NCBI GenBank assembly: GCA_904374385.1
Contig: CAJFGA010000007.1
Coordinates: 1-59,657 of the forward strand
Origin: an uncultured Clostridia bacterium
GTDB lineage: Bacteria; Bacillota; Clostridia; Christensenellales; Borkfalkiaceae
Direction of reading: 5' to 3'
Length of the DNA stretch: 59,657 nt
Below the pieces are notes generated by a model. That model was not told the DNA's origin. It did no database searches and was given only the letters and a program-made list of their open reading frames with translations. Below, piece after piece: positions 17,577 through 27,515 of this stretch. How positions within the stretch are numbered: the first letter of the stretch is position 1; each line of letters begins with the position of its first letter. A program made the position numbers and the translations under genes.

Positions 17577-18278
17577 TTATTTTCGCTTAAACAGGATGCG
17601 GCGGCAGCTGTCACACTCGATATAGTTGCCGTCCGAAAGTTTAGAAATTTCGGCAATGGAAAGCTCCATACCGCACTGCGGACAGCGATTGCCGACAACT
17701 TCGCATACGACAGGATAAACTTTTTCTTTGCGCTTTGCCTTATATTTGGCGAGCGTATCGGCAGGGACCGCTTTCCCCAATTTGGAAAGTTCCGCTTCGA
17801 TAGCGGAAATATCCGCAGCCCTCGCCTCTTTCACTGCCGCGTATTTTTCTTTGTATTCCTTATACTGCTTTTGCATGGCGATCGTCTGTTTTTTTGCGGC
17901 GGCATATTCTGCGGAAGTCTTCTCGATCTGCTGCACGAGTTTATTGATCTCCGCCTTCAAATTTTTTAAGCTTTCTGCAATCTGCGACGCATTCTTTTTA
18001 TAGAAGGAGATCTCGCCGCCCTGTTCGTCGACCATCTCGTCGAGGTTTTCGTAATCTTTGATCGTATCGGCAATTTCAGCGTACTTCTTTTCCAGCCGTT
18101 CGAACAGGTGCTTAAATTCTGCGGCGCGCGCGTCCAAGGATTCCAGCTTTTCCGGCGCCTTTTCGAGAAATTTACGCGCGCTCAAATATTTTTTGCGCTC
18201 TTCGGTCGAAGCGATTTCCTGTTCGATCGCGCGAAGTTTCCCGTCCGCCTCCTGATACTTCAACAATTCGTCTATCAT
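17577..18278 (-). CDS. Coiled-coil C4 zinc-ribbon protein
   Basis: A 233-residue protein made of a long antiparallel coiled coil (about residues 5-175, rich in Glu, Lys and Ala) followed by a small zinc ribbon (CPQCGMEL near 200 and CDSCRRILF near 225). This is the zf-RING_7 plan found next to nif3-like genes in many bacteria. Structure suggests nucleic-acid or protein binding; no activity is established to my knowledge. The ATG at 18278 is chosen for its GGGAGG site at proper spacing. It is the last gene of the six-gene operon. Confidence 0.85.
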   Translation of the reverse strand: MIDELLKYQEADGKLRAIEQEIASTEERKKYLSARKFLEKAPEKLESLDARAAEFKHLFERLEKKYAEIADTIKDYENLDEMVDEQGGEISFYKKNASQIAESLKNLKAEINKLVQQIEKTSAEYAAAKKQTIAMQKQYKEYKEKYAAVKEARAADISAIEAELSKLGKAVPADTLAKYKAKRKEKVYPVVCEVVGNRCPQCGMELSIAEISKLSDGNYIECDSCRRILFKRK

Positions 18279-18295
18279 TTTATACCTCCCGAAAA

Positions 18296-19078
18296 TCAAA
18301 GCATAAACAAATCCTCGTGATAAAACACGGGAATACTTAATTTATGGCTGAGATTTTGATAAATTTTCTTAAAACCGTAATTCTCACTCGCATAATGCGT
18401 CATTATCAAAAGCCGCATACCCGATTCGAGAATATCGCAAATATAATTATGCTTGACATCGGACGACACGATGACGTCAGCCCCGCCGCGCTTTGCCGCC
18501 TCGACTGCGCCTCCGTCTATGCCTGCGCCGCAAAAGGATGCGACGCGCGCAATTTCTCCTTGCCGGCCGTAACAGAGCAGGCGCTCCGTCCGAAATTCCG
18601 CCGCCGCATGCGCACAAAATTCCGAAAAAGACTGGCGCGGCACATCGTAAACGCGCCCGTATCCGCCGCCGTCTATGTTCTCATAAGTCGATGAAACGTC
18701 TTGCCCGCCCAACCCCTTCGCAAGGTGATAATCGATCCCCTCGGGCGCAAAATCGAGATTCAAGTGCATCGAAATGATGCCGATGCCCGCGCGAATGCAG
18801 GAAAGGATGCGATCACCCAAGGCATCCTGCACACGCAGATCGGAAACGGGAAAAAATATGGCTGGATGATGAGTCACGATCAGATTGGCACCCTGCGCCT
18901 TAGCCGCCTCGATCGCCCCTTTTGACAAATCGAGCGAAAAGACTGCACCGCGTATCTCGTCGCCCGTATCGACCAGCATACCGCTGTTGTCATGGGCGCC
19001 GTAATTTTTGACATATATATCGCTCAGTTTTTTCGGATATTCGGCGTCAATTACTTGATAAACGTCTGCAAGTTTCAT
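18296..19078 (-). CDS. Nif3-like dinuclear metal-centre protein
   Basis: A 260-residue member of the Nif3/YqfO family in its short form, without the inserted PII-like domain of some Bacillota homologues. Metal-ligand regions are visible: THHPAIFFP near residue 70, MHLNLD near 105 (HTNLD in most relatives), DVKHN near 215 and the final HYASE block. Related proteins bind two metal ions and have been linked to GTP cyclohydrolase-like or tRNA-related roles, but function is unsettled. Its start overlaps trmK by about 30 bases, an association conserved widely in Bacillota. Confidence 0.9.
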   Translation of the reverse strand: MKLADVYQVIDAEYPKKLSDIYVKNYGAHDNSGMLVDTGDEIRGAVFSLDLSKGAIEAAKAQGANLIVTHHPAIFFPVSDLRVQDALGDRILSCIRAGIGIISMHLNLDFAPEGIDYHLAKGLGGQDVSSTYENIDGGGYGRVYDVPRQSFSEFCAHAAAEFRTERLLCYGRQGEIARVASFCGAGIDGGAVEAAKRGGADVIVSSDVKHNYICDILESGMRLLIMTHYASENYGFKKIYQNLSHKLSIPVFYHEDLFML

Positions 19079-19727
19079 CGTAGATCTCCTTCAATTTGGA
19101 AAGGCGGCGGACGATCTCTTCGCGCCCTTCGCGCGCGTTTTCCATCCATGCGGTGTGCTGCGCGATATCGCGCTCCAATTTCTTTCTGAAGTCTTCGCGC
19201 GGGTTCAATAAATTATCCCTGCCGAACATGATCATATCCGCCGTATACGTCCCACAGGCAGATCCCCGCACCGCGCGGATCAAATCATAAAATTTTCCGT
19301 CCGCAAAAAATGTATTGTCCCGCAAAATGCCGTATCCTTCCTGCAGAAGAAAACGGCGCACCTTGTCCGAATTTTTCATGGGCTGCAACACCACTTTGGG
19401 CGGCAAAAAGCCGTCGCGCAAAATGCCCACGATCTCTTCTCCGCCCATCCCGGCAATCAGCACAAGATCGGTATTCGGATCGATCTTTTCCAGCCCCGCG
19501 CATACGACGGCGCGCACTCTGCCCGCATTTATGTACGCGGAGAGCAGCGCTTCCGCCTTCTGCAGGCTTTTCGCGCTGATGTCCGAAATCTGCGCGCAGC
19601 GGCACAAATCGTTTTCGAGCATGTATTGCGTGCAATAGCCGTGGTCGCATCCAACGTCAGCAAAGAGGCGGCACGCCTCTAATTCGCCGCACAGCTCGGT
19701 GAGACGGAGCGTCCTCTTCATCTTCAA
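19047..19727 (-). CDS. trmK: tRNA (adenine22-N1)-methyltransferase TrmK
   Basis: A 224-226 residue SAM-dependent methyltransferase that forms m1A22 in tRNA. Motif I is [16 protein letters not shown] near residue 22. The conserved IAGMGGEEI block lies near 90 and the family-specific [14 protein letters not shown] near 115. The translated frame opens with a TTG at 19727 that has AAGGA nine bases upstream and overlaps the rpoD stop codon. The ATG two codons later has no good ribosome site, so the TTG is more likely. It sits between rpoD and the nif3-like gene as in many Bacillota. Confidence 0.92.
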   Translation of the reverse strand: MKMKRTLRLTELCGELEACRLFADVGCDHGYCTQYMLENDLCRCAQISDISAKSLQKAEALLSAYINAGRVRAVVCAGLEKIDPNTDLVLIAGMGGEEIVGILRDGFLPPKVVLQPMKNSDKVRRFLLQEGYGILRDNTFFADGKFYDLIRAVRGSACGTYTADMIMFGRDNLLNPREDFRKKLERDIAQHTAWMENAREGREEIVRRLSKLKEIYDETCRRLSSN

Positions 19728-20779
19728 TCGAGAAAGTCCTTCAGCTTTTTGCTGCGGCTGGGATGGCGCAGTTTACGGAGCGCTTTCGCCTCGATCTGGC
19801 GGATACGCTCGCGCGTGACGTTAAATTCCTTGCCTACCTCTTCAAGGGTGCGAGGCTTTCCGTCGTCGATGCCGTAACGGAGGCGCAAGACCTTTTCTTC
19901 GCGCGGGGTAAGCGTGTCCAATACGCCCAACAGCTGCTCTTTGAGCATGGCAAAGGCAACCGAATCGCTCGGCGTCGTCGCGCGGTCGTCCTCGATAAAA
20001 TCTCCGAGATGCGAATCCTCTTCTTCGCCGATCGGCGTTTCCAAAGAGACGGGATCCTGCGCGATCTTCTGGATCTCTCTGACGCGATCCTCCGGCATAT
20101 TCAGCTCTTCCGCGATCTCCGCGGGGGTAGGCTCTCTGCCCAGCTGCTGCAACAACACGCGCGACGCGCGCGTCAAGCGGTTGATCGTCTCGACCATATG
20201 CACGGGAATACGGATGGTGCGCGCCTGATCGGCAATGGCGCGGGTAATAGCCTGGCGAATCCACCATGTGGCATAGGTAGAGAATTTAAACCCTTTTTGG
20301 TAATCGAATTTTTCCACCGCCTTCATCAAACCGAGATTGCCCTCTTGGATGAGATCGAGAAAAAGCATGCCCCTGCCCACATATCGCTTGGCGATAGAAA
20401 CTACCAAGCGGAGGTTGGCTTCGGAGAGGCGTTTTTTCGCCGCCTCATCGCCTTCCTGCATGCGGCGGGCAAGGTCGATCTCTTCGTCCGCGGAGAGGAG
20501 GGGCACTTTGCCGATATCTTTCAGGTACATCTTGACGGGATCGTCCAGCCCGATATCTCGAAGCGCCTGCTCGAAAAGTTCCCTGTCGCGCTCGTCTTCA
20601 TCCACGATTTGAATGCCGGCTTCGCCGATCGATTTATAAATATAGTCGATCTGATCGGGATTGGTGTCGATCTTTTCCAAGATATCGCAGAGCGAATTGG
20701 TGGAAATGCTTCCCTTTTGGCGGTATTCCGCGATGATCTGTTTGAGTATTTCGTTAAGTTTTTGTTCGGATACGCTCAT
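19724..20779 (-). CDS. rpoD: RNA polymerase primary sigma factor
   Basis: A 351-residue housekeeping sigma factor with a short, non-canonical N-terminal region. Region 1.2 ([12 protein letters not shown], near 80), region 2 with the -10 recognition helix ([17 protein letters not shown] near 170), region 3 and region 4 with its helix-turn-helix ([20 protein letters not shown] near 320) are all intact. This fits the near-consensus -35 and -10 boxes seen in this window. It follows dnaG by 25 bases, forming the classical macromolecular synthesis arrangement. Confidence 0.97.
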   Translation of the reverse strand: MSVSEQKLNEILKQIIAEYRQKGSISTNSLCDILEKIDTNPDQIDYIYKSIGEAGIQIVDEDERDRELFEQALRDIGLDDPVKMYLKDIGKVPLLSADEEIDLARRMQEGDEAAKKRLSEANLRLVVSIAKRYVGRGMLFLDLIQEGNLGLMKAVEKFDYQKGFKFSTYATWWIRQAITRAIADQARTIRIPVHMVETINRLTRASRVLLQQLGREPTPAEIAEELNMPEDRVREIQKIAQDPVSLETPIGEEEDSHLGDFIEDDRATTPSDSVAFAMLKEQLLGVLDTLTPREEKVLRLRYGIDDGKPRTLEEVGKEFNVTRERIRQIEAKALRKLRHPSRSKKLKDFLD

Positions 20780-20804
20780 TTAAAATGTTTATCCTCCGCT
20801 TGTG

Positions 20805-22580
20805 TTAAAGATTTTTCAATTTTACTGTCAGTTCGAGGATGCGGCGGGTATACTGCTTTTTTTTGGCAAGTTCTGTTTCCGCATCGCATTTGGCGCTCAA
20901 TTCATTGAGCTCCCTTTCTATCTGCTGCCTCATAAGCGTCTTGACGCATCCGTCAAAATACCGCTCCGACTCAGCCGTCGAAAAAGCATCGCCGATACTC
21001 AAATCGAGGATCGCGGAAAGTTCGGGCGTGTTTTCGTCAAAAATCTCGAAAAGATCGCTCGCCCGTATATTTTCTCCCCGATTTTTGCGGCCGATGATAT
21101 ATTCCGCGATGATATTATGCACAGGATCGTCGAATTTGACACCTGAAAGGTCGAAATTCCGCGCATATTTTGCATGGAAAAGAATAGAAGCGAGAATAAA
21201 ACGGCTCGCTTTGACATTTCTGTCCGCTCCGTCCTCCCTTCGCACGGGCTCTGCCTCCTCGTGCCCGGCGGGCATCGCGGGGGCATGATCCAAATCCCGA
21301 CGCAGCGACTCGAAAGTCATACCTGTACGATCGCGCAGCGCCTTCAAAAGATCCTCGCGCACGCTTTCGCTGTCTGCCTCGCGGATCACTTTCAGCGCCT
21401 CGCGGATATATTCCCTTTTCTCTTCCGTTTTCGTCAAATCATATTGCCGTCCCAAAACATCGAGCTTAAAATCGATGAGGGGCATCGCTTCGTCCAGACA
21501 TTTTTGATACCCTTCGCTGCCGTATCGTTTGACTACGTCGTCCGGGTCCAATCCCTCCGGCAAAGCGACCACGCGCACGTTGACGCCCTCATCCCGCAGG
21601 ATCTCCAATCCCCGGATAGCGCCCTTCTGCCCCGCAAAATCGCCGTCATAACTGATGAGCACGTCATCCGCATAGCGTTTAGCCAGCCGCGCCTGCTCCT
21701 TAGTGAGCGCCGTGCCCATACTCGCGACAACGTTATGAAACCCCTCCTGCCAAAGGGAGATGGTATCCATATACCCCTCCGTCATGACGAGATTTTTCAG
21801 CCCCGACGCCTTTTTTTGCTTTTTGACGAGATTGACATTATACAACGTTTTGCTTTTATTGAATACGATCGTCTCTTTCGTATTTTTGTATTTGGCGAAA
21901 TCCGTCTTTTCCAAGACCCTGCCGCCGAAGGCGATGACGTCGTCAAAGGCGTTGATAATGGGAAAGATCAGCCTTCCCCCCTGCGCATCGACGAGCCTGC
22001 CCTTTTCCGATGCCGTCACGGCGCCGCTTTCAAGGATATCGTCGCGGCGGAAACCTTGGTCCAAGAGAAATTGCGGAAGCGTCTTGAAATCGAGCGAAGC
22101 GCCCAAACCGAACCGCCGCACCGTCGGCGGGGAAAGTTTTCTGTCCAATATATATTGAATGTGCGCATCCGCCTTGCCGGAATTGAGGTTGTCCAAATAA
22201 AAATGGGCGCATACGTTCAATATCTTAAGCACTTCATCGCGCTTTCGCTTCTGCTCGAGCGTCCTTTCCGAATCAAGATTCATGTCGGGCATCGGCAGGT
22301 GGATTCGCTCTGCGAGAATTTTGACCGCATCGATAAAATCGATCGACTCGATCTCGCGCACGAAAGAGATGACGTCGCCGCTCGCACCGCAACCGAAACA
22401 ATGATAATACTGATCGATCGAATTGACGGAAAAGGAGGGCGTCTTTTCATGATGGAACGGACAGCACGCCCAATAATTCGTTCCCTTTCTGTCCAAGGAA
22501 ATGTACGAACCGATCACTTCGACAATATCGTTTTTTCTCTTCAATTGTGCAAGAAACTCGTTATCAAGACCTTTCGGCAT
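20805..22580 (-). CDS. dnaG: DNA primase
   Basis: A 591-residue primase that makes RNA primers for replication. The N-terminal CHC2 zinc site has CPFHHEKTPSFSV near residue 40 and CFGCGASGD near 62. The TOPRIM catalytic core carries MTEGYMDTISLW near 260 and the metal-binding YDGDFAGQKGAIR near 310. The C-terminal helicase-interaction region is present but divergent. The ATG at 22580 has a GGAGGAGG site. It lies between the dgt-like gene and rpoD in one operon. Confidence 0.97.
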   Translation of the reverse strand: MPKGLDNEFLAQLKRKNDIVEVIGSYISLDRKGTNYWACCPFHHEKTPSFSVNSIDQYYHCFGCGASGDVISFVREIESIDFIDAVKILAERIHLPMPDMNLDSERTLEQKRKRDEVLKILNVCAHFYLDNLNSGKADAHIQYILDRKLSPPTVRRFGLGASLDFKTLPQFLLDQGFRRDDILESGAVTASEKGRLVDAQGGRLIFPIINAFDDVIAFGGRVLEKTDFAKYKNTKETIVFNKSKTLYNVNLVKKQKKASGLKNLVMTEGYMDTISLWQEGFHNVVASMGTALTKEQARLAKRYADDVLISYDGDFAGQKGAIRGLEILRDEGVNVRVVALPEGLDPDDVVKRYGSEGYQKCLDEAMPLIDFKLDVLGRQYDLTKTEEKREYIREALKVIREADSESVREDLLKALRDRTGMTFESLRRDLDHAPAMPAGHEEAEPVRREDGADRNVKASRFILASILFHAKYARNFDLSGVKFDDPVHNIIAEYIIGRKNRGENIRASDLFEIFDENTPELSAILDLSIGDAFSTAESERYFDGCVKTLMRQQIERELNELSAKCDAETELAKKKQYTRRILELTVKLKNL

Positions 22581-22613
22581 TTCCTCCTCCGCATGTGCGC
22601 CCGCGGTGCACTG

Positions 22614-23645
22614 TCAAAGTTCTATATCCTCCTCTCGAAGCGCCCAGCTTTTGGGAATAAATATACTGTTGAACACCGCAATCGCATATTTATCCGTCAT
22701 GGAAGAAAGATAGTCGCAGATCGCCTGTTCCGTCGGATAATCGTCGCACAGCCGCCTGTAAAAGGGCGGCAGCTTGTCCTTATCCTTCAAAAAATAGTCG
22801 AACATGGCAGAGAGCATGCGTTTGGCACGCTCTTCTTCTTTCATGGAAAGCTCGGTTATGTAGACGCGTTCAAACATGAAGGAGCGGAGATGTTCGAGGG
22901 CTTCCGCCTCCTCCTCTCCCATTTTAACTTCGCTTTTTCCTACGCTGTTCTCATAGATCGAGGTGATCATCGTATTGATCCTGTCGCGCGAGGAACCGCC
23001 CAAAACGGCAATATCCCGCTGCGGGAGTTCCTTTTCCTGCAGTAAGCCCGCGCGAATGGCATCCTCAATGTCGTGGTTGACATAGGCGATACGGTCGGCA
23101 AGGGAAACGGCCTTTCCTTCCAACGTGGAAGGATGCCCGCTCTTTTTATGATTGACGATCCCGTCGCGCACCTCAAAGGTGAGATTGAGCCCTTTGCCGT
23201 CCTTTTCGAGGACATCCACAACGCGCAGCGACTGCTCGTTGTGCGCGAACCCAAAGGGGGAAAGGCTGTTTAAGACGCGCTCGCCCGCATGCCCAAAGGG
23301 TGTATGCCCCAAATCGTGCCCGAGCGCGATCGCCTCGGCAAGATCTTCGTTGAGAGCAAGACTGCGCGCGATCGAGCGCGCGATCTGCGAAACGTCGATG
23401 GTGTGCGTCATGCGCGTACGGAAATGATCTCCCTCCGGCGAAAAAAATACTTGCGTCTTATTTTTCAGCCGCAAAAACGCCTTGCTGTAAATGATGCGAT
23501 CCCGGTCGCGCTGAAAATCAGTGCGCATGTTGCAGGGCGTTTCAGGGCGCTGCCTTCCCTTGGTCTTTTCGGAAAGCTGCGCATAGGGAGAAAAAAATGC
23601 CCTTTCCCTTGCATAAGTTTTTTGTTTTACGGAATCAGAAATCAT
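22614..23645 (-). CDS. dGTP triphosphohydrolase-like HD-domain protein
   Basis: A 343-residue HD-domain hydrolase of the dGTPase-like family. The metal site is visible as RTRMTHTIDVSQIARSIA near residue 75 and ALGHDLGHTPFGHAGE near 108. The N-terminal RTDFQRDRDRI segment is typical. Members release tripolyphosphate from dNTPs or act as regulators of dNTP pools; many Gram-positive forms have broad or unknown nucleotide preference. It is the first gene of the operon that continues into dnaG and rpoD with a 33-base gap, a common neighbour in Clostridia. Confidence 0.92.
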   Translation of the reverse strand: MISDSVKQKTYARERAFFSPYAQLSEKTKGRQRPETPCNMRTDFQRDRDRIIYSKAFLRLKNKTQVFFSPEGDHFRTRMTHTIDVSQIARSIARSLALNEDLAEAIALGHDLGHTPFGHAGERVLNSLSPFGFAHNEQSLRVVDVLEKDGKGLNLTFEVRDGIVNHKKSGHPSTLEGKAVSLADRIAYVNHDIEDAIRAGLLQEKELPQRDIAVLGGSSRDRINTMITSIYENSVGKSEVKMGEEEAEALEHLRSFMFERVYITELSMKEEERAKRMLSAMFDYFLKDKDKLPPFYRRLCDDYPTEQAICDYLSSMTDKYAIAVFNSIFIPKSWALREEDIEL

Positions 23646-23675
23646 CGTCTTAGACGGGATATAAGCGATAAAAAG

Positions 23676-23699
23676 CGCGGCAATATAAATTTTGCCGCG
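23676..23699 (-). terminator. Terminator of the long rho-aro operon
   Basis: An 8-bp G+C-rich stem (23676-23683 with 23692-23699) is followed on the minus strand by CTTTTT. It lies between the FabG-like stop and the dgt-like start. The 158-base gap 23646-23803 otherwise holds A+T-rich sequence, where the dgt operon promoter must lie, but no clear boxes. Confidence 0.65.
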
Positions 23700-23803
23700 G
23701 CATGAACGAAATCCCGCTATTTAATATATTAGACAAAAAACCGTAAAAACCTTTTTTTCGTCCAAATTTTTAAATATTTTTATTTTACAGGCACACCGCA
23801 AAA

Positions 23804-24517
23804 TCAAATCAACGCGCCGCCGTTTATACGAAGTACTTCGCCTGTCATATAGGGCTGATTTACGAGAAATAATACCGCCGCCGCAACTTCTTCGGGCGTA
23901 CCTTCCCGTCCAAGAGGGATCCCCTTTACAAAAGCGGCGCGCTCTTTCGCCGTAAACCGCGCATTCATCTCCGTTTCGATCATGCCCGCAGCAATACAGT
24001 TGACGCGGATCTTCGAAGGGGCCAATTCCTTTGCCGCCGCTTTGGTAAACCCGATCAGCGCCGCCTTGCTTGACGAATACGCCGCCTCGCAGGAACCGCC
24101 CGTTTCTCCCCAGATCGAAGATATATTGACGACGCACCCTTCCCCTCTCTTTAAAAATTTCGGGATGGCCGCGCGCGTACACAGAAAGGCGGCGCGCACA
24201 TTGACGGCAAAAACGCGCTCCCAATCCTCCAGAGCCGTATCTTGAATCAGCCCGTAATGAGCGATCCCCGCATTATTGACGAGGACAGTCAGTCCCGGAA
24301 CGGAGCAGAACAGCTCGCCCACCTTTTGCTCGTCGGTCACATCGCACAAAAACGGCAGCGCCCCCGCCCCTGCCGCCTCAATGCAGCGGCAGGTCTCCCC
24401 AGCGCCCGCCTCATCTTTAGAATAGCAAAAGGCGACATCGTATCCGGCGCGCGCAAAGGCGACGCAAATTGCCCTGCCGATCCCGCGCGAACCGCCCGTA
24501 ACGAGCGCCGTGCTCAT
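23804..24517 (-). CDS. Short-chain reductase, FabG-like
   Basis: A 237-residue Rossmann-fold NAD(P)H reductase of the classical SDR type. It has the cofactor loop VTGGSRGIGRAI at the start, the NNAGIAHYG block near residue 80, and the catalytic Ser-Tyr-Lys set (SSIWGE near 130, then AYSSSKAALIGFT). It resembles 3-oxoacyl-ACP reductase, but SDR substrates cannot be read from sequence and no other fatty-acid genes are near. The ATG at 24517 overlaps the aroK stop as ATGA. It is the last gene of the long aro transcription unit, so a role linked to that pathway is possible but unproven. Confidence 0.85.
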   Translation of the reverse strand: MSTALVTGGSRGIGRAICVAFARAGYDVAFCYSKDEAGAGETCRCIEAAGAGALPFLCDVTDEQKVGELFCSVPGLTVLVNNAGIAHYGLIQDTALEDWERVFAVNVRAAFLCTRAAIPKFLKRGEGCVVNISSIWGETGGSCEAAYSSSKAALIGFTKAAAKELAPSKIRVNCIAAGMIETEMNARFTAKERAAFVKGIPLGREGTPEEVAAAVLFLVNQPYMTGEVLRINGGALI

Positions 24518-25026
24518 TCCGCAATCTGCGCGCCGCATACGGAGCACACTTCGCGCGCGACCTCCTCGATATTTTTTCCATTGGTATCGACGGTAAAATC
24601 AGCGCAGCTTTCATAAATGGGCGTTCTGTAATCGAGCAGTTCTTTCATCTTGGAAAAGGTCGTATTTTTGAGGAGAGGGCGCTCGTCGCTCGTATGGCCC
24701 GTGCGCTCGAAAAGCGTTTGAATATCCACTTTTAAGAAGACGATCTTGCCGAATTTTTTCAGCGCCGCGCTGTTTTCGGGCCGAAGCACGCATCCGCCGC
24801 CCGTCGAAATGACGACGTTATCCTCTTCGGAAACCTTTTTGACGATTTCCGTTTCCATTTCGCGAAAGCGCTCTTCCCCGTAAAACTCGAAGATGGACGG
24901 AATTTTTCCGTATTTTTCGGTGATCAAATCGTCCGTATCGAACCACCGCCTGCCTGTAAGATCGGCGATCTTGATGCCGACGCTCGTCTTACCCGCACCC
25001 ATCATGCCGCACAGTACTATGTTCAT
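24514..25026 (-). CDS. aroK: Shikimate kinase
   Basis: A 170-residue P-loop kinase that phosphorylates shikimate with ATP, the fifth step of the shikimate pathway. The Walker A loop is GMMGAGKTSVG at residue 8. The shikimate-binding DTDDLI and REMETEIV segments follow, and the glycine block STGGGCVL lies near 80. Length is normal. It is joined by ATGA overlaps to aroQ upstream and to the FabG-like gene downstream. Confidence 0.95.
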   Translation of the reverse strand: MNIVLCGMMGAGKTSVGIKIADLTGRRWFDTDDLITEKYGKIPSIFEFYGEERFREMETEIVKKVSEEDNVVISTGGGCVLRPENSAALKKFGKIVFLKVDIQTLFERTGHTSDERPLLKNTTFSKMKELLDYRTPIYESCADFTVDTNGKNIEEVAREVCSVCGAQIAE

Positions 25027-25439
25027 AATAAAAAACTCTCCGCCGCAAGAATATAACTCTTTTTGCCGAAGCCGAGGATCGTACCTTTACACACTTCGGA
25101 AATGACAGATTGATGCCGAAATTCTTCCCGCGCGTGCACGTTCGACATGTGCACTTCGACGACGGGCGTATCGACGGATGCGATCGCGTCGCGGATCGCA
25201 TAACTGTAATGGGTAAACGCGCCCGCATTCAAAATGATGCCGTCGGCATCCGTTTCCTGGATCTTGGTGCAGAGATCCCCTTCTAAATTGCTCTGAAAAA
25301 ACTCGCATTCCGCGCCGCGCGCCGCGCAAAATGCGGCGATTTCCCGATTGATATCTTCCAGCGTCTCGGTGCCGTATACCGATTTTTCACGCATGCCCGT
25401 TCTGTTCAGATTGACGCCGTTGAGGATCAAGAGTTTCAT
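25023..25439 (-). CDS. aroQ: Type II 3-dehydroquinate dehydratase
   Basis: A 138-residue type II dehydroquinase, which converts 3-dehydroquinate to 3-dehydroshikimate. The N-terminal LNGVNLNRTGMREKSVYG holds the catalytic tyrosine and arginine loop. FFQSNLEGDL is near 50, ILNAGAFTHYSYAIRDA near 75 and the substrate-binding EVHMSNVHAREEFR near 100. It overlaps both neighbours by ATGA. The pathway therefore uses the type II rather than the AroD enzyme. Confidence 0.95.
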   Translation of the reverse strand: MKLLILNGVNLNRTGMREKSVYGTETLEDINREIAAFCAARGAECEFFQSNLEGDLCTKIQETDADGIILNAGAFTHYSYAIRDAIASVDTPVVEVHMSNVHAREEFRHQSVISEVCKGTILGFGKKSYILAAESFLL

Positions 25440-26233
25440 TGCCCGAAAGCCTCCTTATATTTTTCGAAGAGTTCTTTTGCCTCCGCAGCAGACGGCGCCC
25501 TGCCCAGAATGATGCAGTCGGCATAATACGCCTGATAATAGAGCATCCCCTCCCCGTTGACGATCTTTTTGCCGAGCGATTCGGCGATGCGCAAAAACTC
25601 GCTCTTTCTCGGATAATAGATAAGATCGACAGCCGTGTCGCAATTTTTCAAGATCTCCTCGCCCACGGGAGAAATGCCCTCCGTCTTGTGCATCCCTACC
25701 CCCGTCACGTTGACGATCACATCGTAAGGCTCAGGAGCGACTTCCTCCAAAAGGCGCGCACCCGCAAATTCTTTGCAGACGGCGGCGGCGCTTTCCCTTT
25801 TTAGGTCATAGAGAAAGACCTCTGCCCCTCCGTCCAACAACTTTTTGACGACGCTCCTGCCCGCGCCGCCCGCGCCGAGCACCAAAAATCTTTTGCCCGA
25901 TATTTCGATGCCGCTGTTTTCCAGCATCAGCGCAAAGCCGACCCCGTCCGTATTATAACCGATGCCGTCTTTGACGGTGTTGACGGCGCAGAACACCGCG
26001 GCGTCCCCTTCGATCCCCTTCAAATAGGGAATGATGTCCAGTTTATAGGGAATGGTCACGTTAAAGGCATCGTATTCGGCAAGCAATTTTTTCGCCTGTG
26101 CGTCAAAATTTTCCGCCGGGCAAGAAATCAGTTCATACGAACAATCGCTCCCCAGGCCGCGCATATCGAAGGTGTGCATCTTGGCGCTGTCCGATTTGGA
26201 AACGTCCTTTCCGATAACTGCAAGTTTCAGCAT
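25436..26233 (-). CDS. aroE: Shikimate dehydrogenase
   Basis: A 265-residue enzyme that reduces 3-dehydroshikimate to shikimate. The substrate domain shows NVTIPYKLDIIPYL near residue 58 with the catalytic lysine, and NTDGVGFALML near 94. The Rossmann loop is VLGAGGAGRSVVKKLL near 120. The very start differs from the common SxSP substrate motif (KDVSKSDSAKMHT), which is a modest divergence. It overlaps aroQ by ATGA and follows aroA after 40 bases, the largest gap in the operon. Confidence 0.93.
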   Translation of the reverse strand: MLKLAVIGKDVSKSDSAKMHTFDMRGLGSDCSYELISCPAENFDAQAKKLLAEYDAFNVTIPYKLDIIPYLKGIEGDAAVFCAVNTVKDGIGYNTDGVGFALMLENSGIEISGKRFLVLGAGGAGRSVVKKLLDGGAEVFLYDLKRESAAAVCKEFAGARLLEEVAPEPYDVIVNVTGVGMHKTEGISPVGEEILKNCDTAVDLIYYPRKSEFLRIAESLGKKIVNGEGMLYYQAYYADCIILGRAPSAAEAKELFEKYKEAFGQ

Positions 26234-26273
26234 ATGTCTTTCACTCCTTTTTTATCCCGCGCAGCGCGCGACG

Positions 26274-27515
26274 TCACGATCTGTCCAGCATGTCGAAAAA
26301 TCCGGGGAACGAGATATTGACGCATTCGGCGTTTTTGATCTCGCCGCCCCTTTCGCTTGCCGCCAGTGCGACCGCTGCGCTCATTGCGATGCGATGATCG
26401 AGACAGGAATCTGCCGTGCCGCCCGCAAGCCGCCTTTGCCCGCGGATGATGAAGCCGTCCTCTCTCGGCATAATCTCGCCGCCCAATTCCGAAATCATCG
26501 CCGCGGTCGTCTTGATGCGGTCGCTCTCCTTGATACGAAGTTCTTCCGCTCCCGTAATGACACTCTCCCCTTCCGCATAGGCGCACAGCACCGCAATAAT
26601 AGGCAGTTCGTCGATGAGGGAAGGCATGATCTCCTTTGTCAGGCGGATCCCTTTGAGATCGGATTTTTTGACGCGGATATCCGCCACCGGTTCTCCGCAG
26701 ACCGTCCTCTGATTTTCCAGAGTGTATTGCACGCCCATCTGATCGAAAGCGGCCAAAATGCCCGTCCGCGTCGGGTTTACGCCCACGTTTTTACACAGCG
26801 TTTCGCCGAGAAGGGCTCCCAAAGCCATAAAATAAGCGGCGCTCGATATATCTCCGGGCACTTCGATATCGACGGCGCGCAGCGCGCTCTTTTTCACGCG
26901 CACGGTATTGCCGAGCACGCGAATATCCGCCCCCATCGCCGCGAGCATGCGTTCAGTATGATCGCGCGTTTTGACCGACTCGTGCACAAATGTTTCCCCT
27001 TCGGCACCGAGCGCGGCGAGGAGCAGCGCGCTCTTTACCTGTGCGCTCGCCGCCGCCGTATCCACCTCTCTGCCCGTCAGTTTTGCCGCACGGACTGTGA
27101 CGGGCGCTCTCCCGTCCGCCGTTGCGATGTCCGCGCCTAAAAGGCGCAGCGGCTTTGCTACCCGTTCCATAGGCCTCTGCGAAAGGGAAGCATCCCCGGT
27201 CAGCGTCGCATTCACGCGTTGCCCTGCGATCAGCCCCATCAATAGGCGCATCGTCGTGCCGCTGTTGCCGCAGTCGCACGACGCGTCGCGGAGCACATTG
27301 CCGCGCACGCAGACAGTGCCGCCCTCCACGCGCACATCAGCGCCGAGGGCGCGCATGCACGCAGCTGTAGAAAGGCAATCCTCGCCGAGGAGCGCATTTT
27401 CGATGCGCGCTTCCCCATCCGCAATGCCGTTGAACATGATGGCGCGATGCGTGATGGATTTGTCTCCCGGCACGGTAAATTCTCCCGCATATTGGCGGCG
27501 GGATAAAACGATCAT
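26274..27515 (-). CDS. aroA: 5-enolpyruvylshikimate-3-phosphate synthase
   Basis: A 413-residue EPSP synthase that joins phosphoenolpyruvate and shikimate 3-phosphate. The PEP-binding lysine motif DKSITHRAIM is near residue 19. The GNSGTTMRLLMGLIAG block is near 83, the LPIIAVLCAYAEGES block near 310 and the DHRIAMSAAVAL block near 375. Length is slightly below the usual 425 residues. The ATG overlaps the aroB stop. Confidence 0.95.
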   Translation of the reverse strand: MIVLSRRQYAGEFTVPGDKSITHRAIMFNGIADGEARIENALLGEDCLSTAACMRALGADVRVEGGTVCVRGNVLRDASCDCGNSGTTMRLLMGLIAGQRVNATLTGDASLSQRPMERVAKPLRLLGADIATADGRAPVTVRAAKLTGREVDTAAASAQVKSALLLAALGAEGETFVHESVKTRDHTERMLAAMGADIRVLGNTVRVKKSALRAVDIEVPGDISSAAYFMALGALLGETLCKNVGVNPTRTGILAAFDQMGVQYTLENQRTVCGEPVADIRVKKSDLKGIRLTKEIMPSLIDELPIIAVLCAYAEGESVITGAEELRIKESDRIKTTAAMISELGGEIMPREDGFIIRGQRRLAGGTADSCLDHRIAMSAAVALAASERGGEIKNAECVNISFPGFFDMLDRS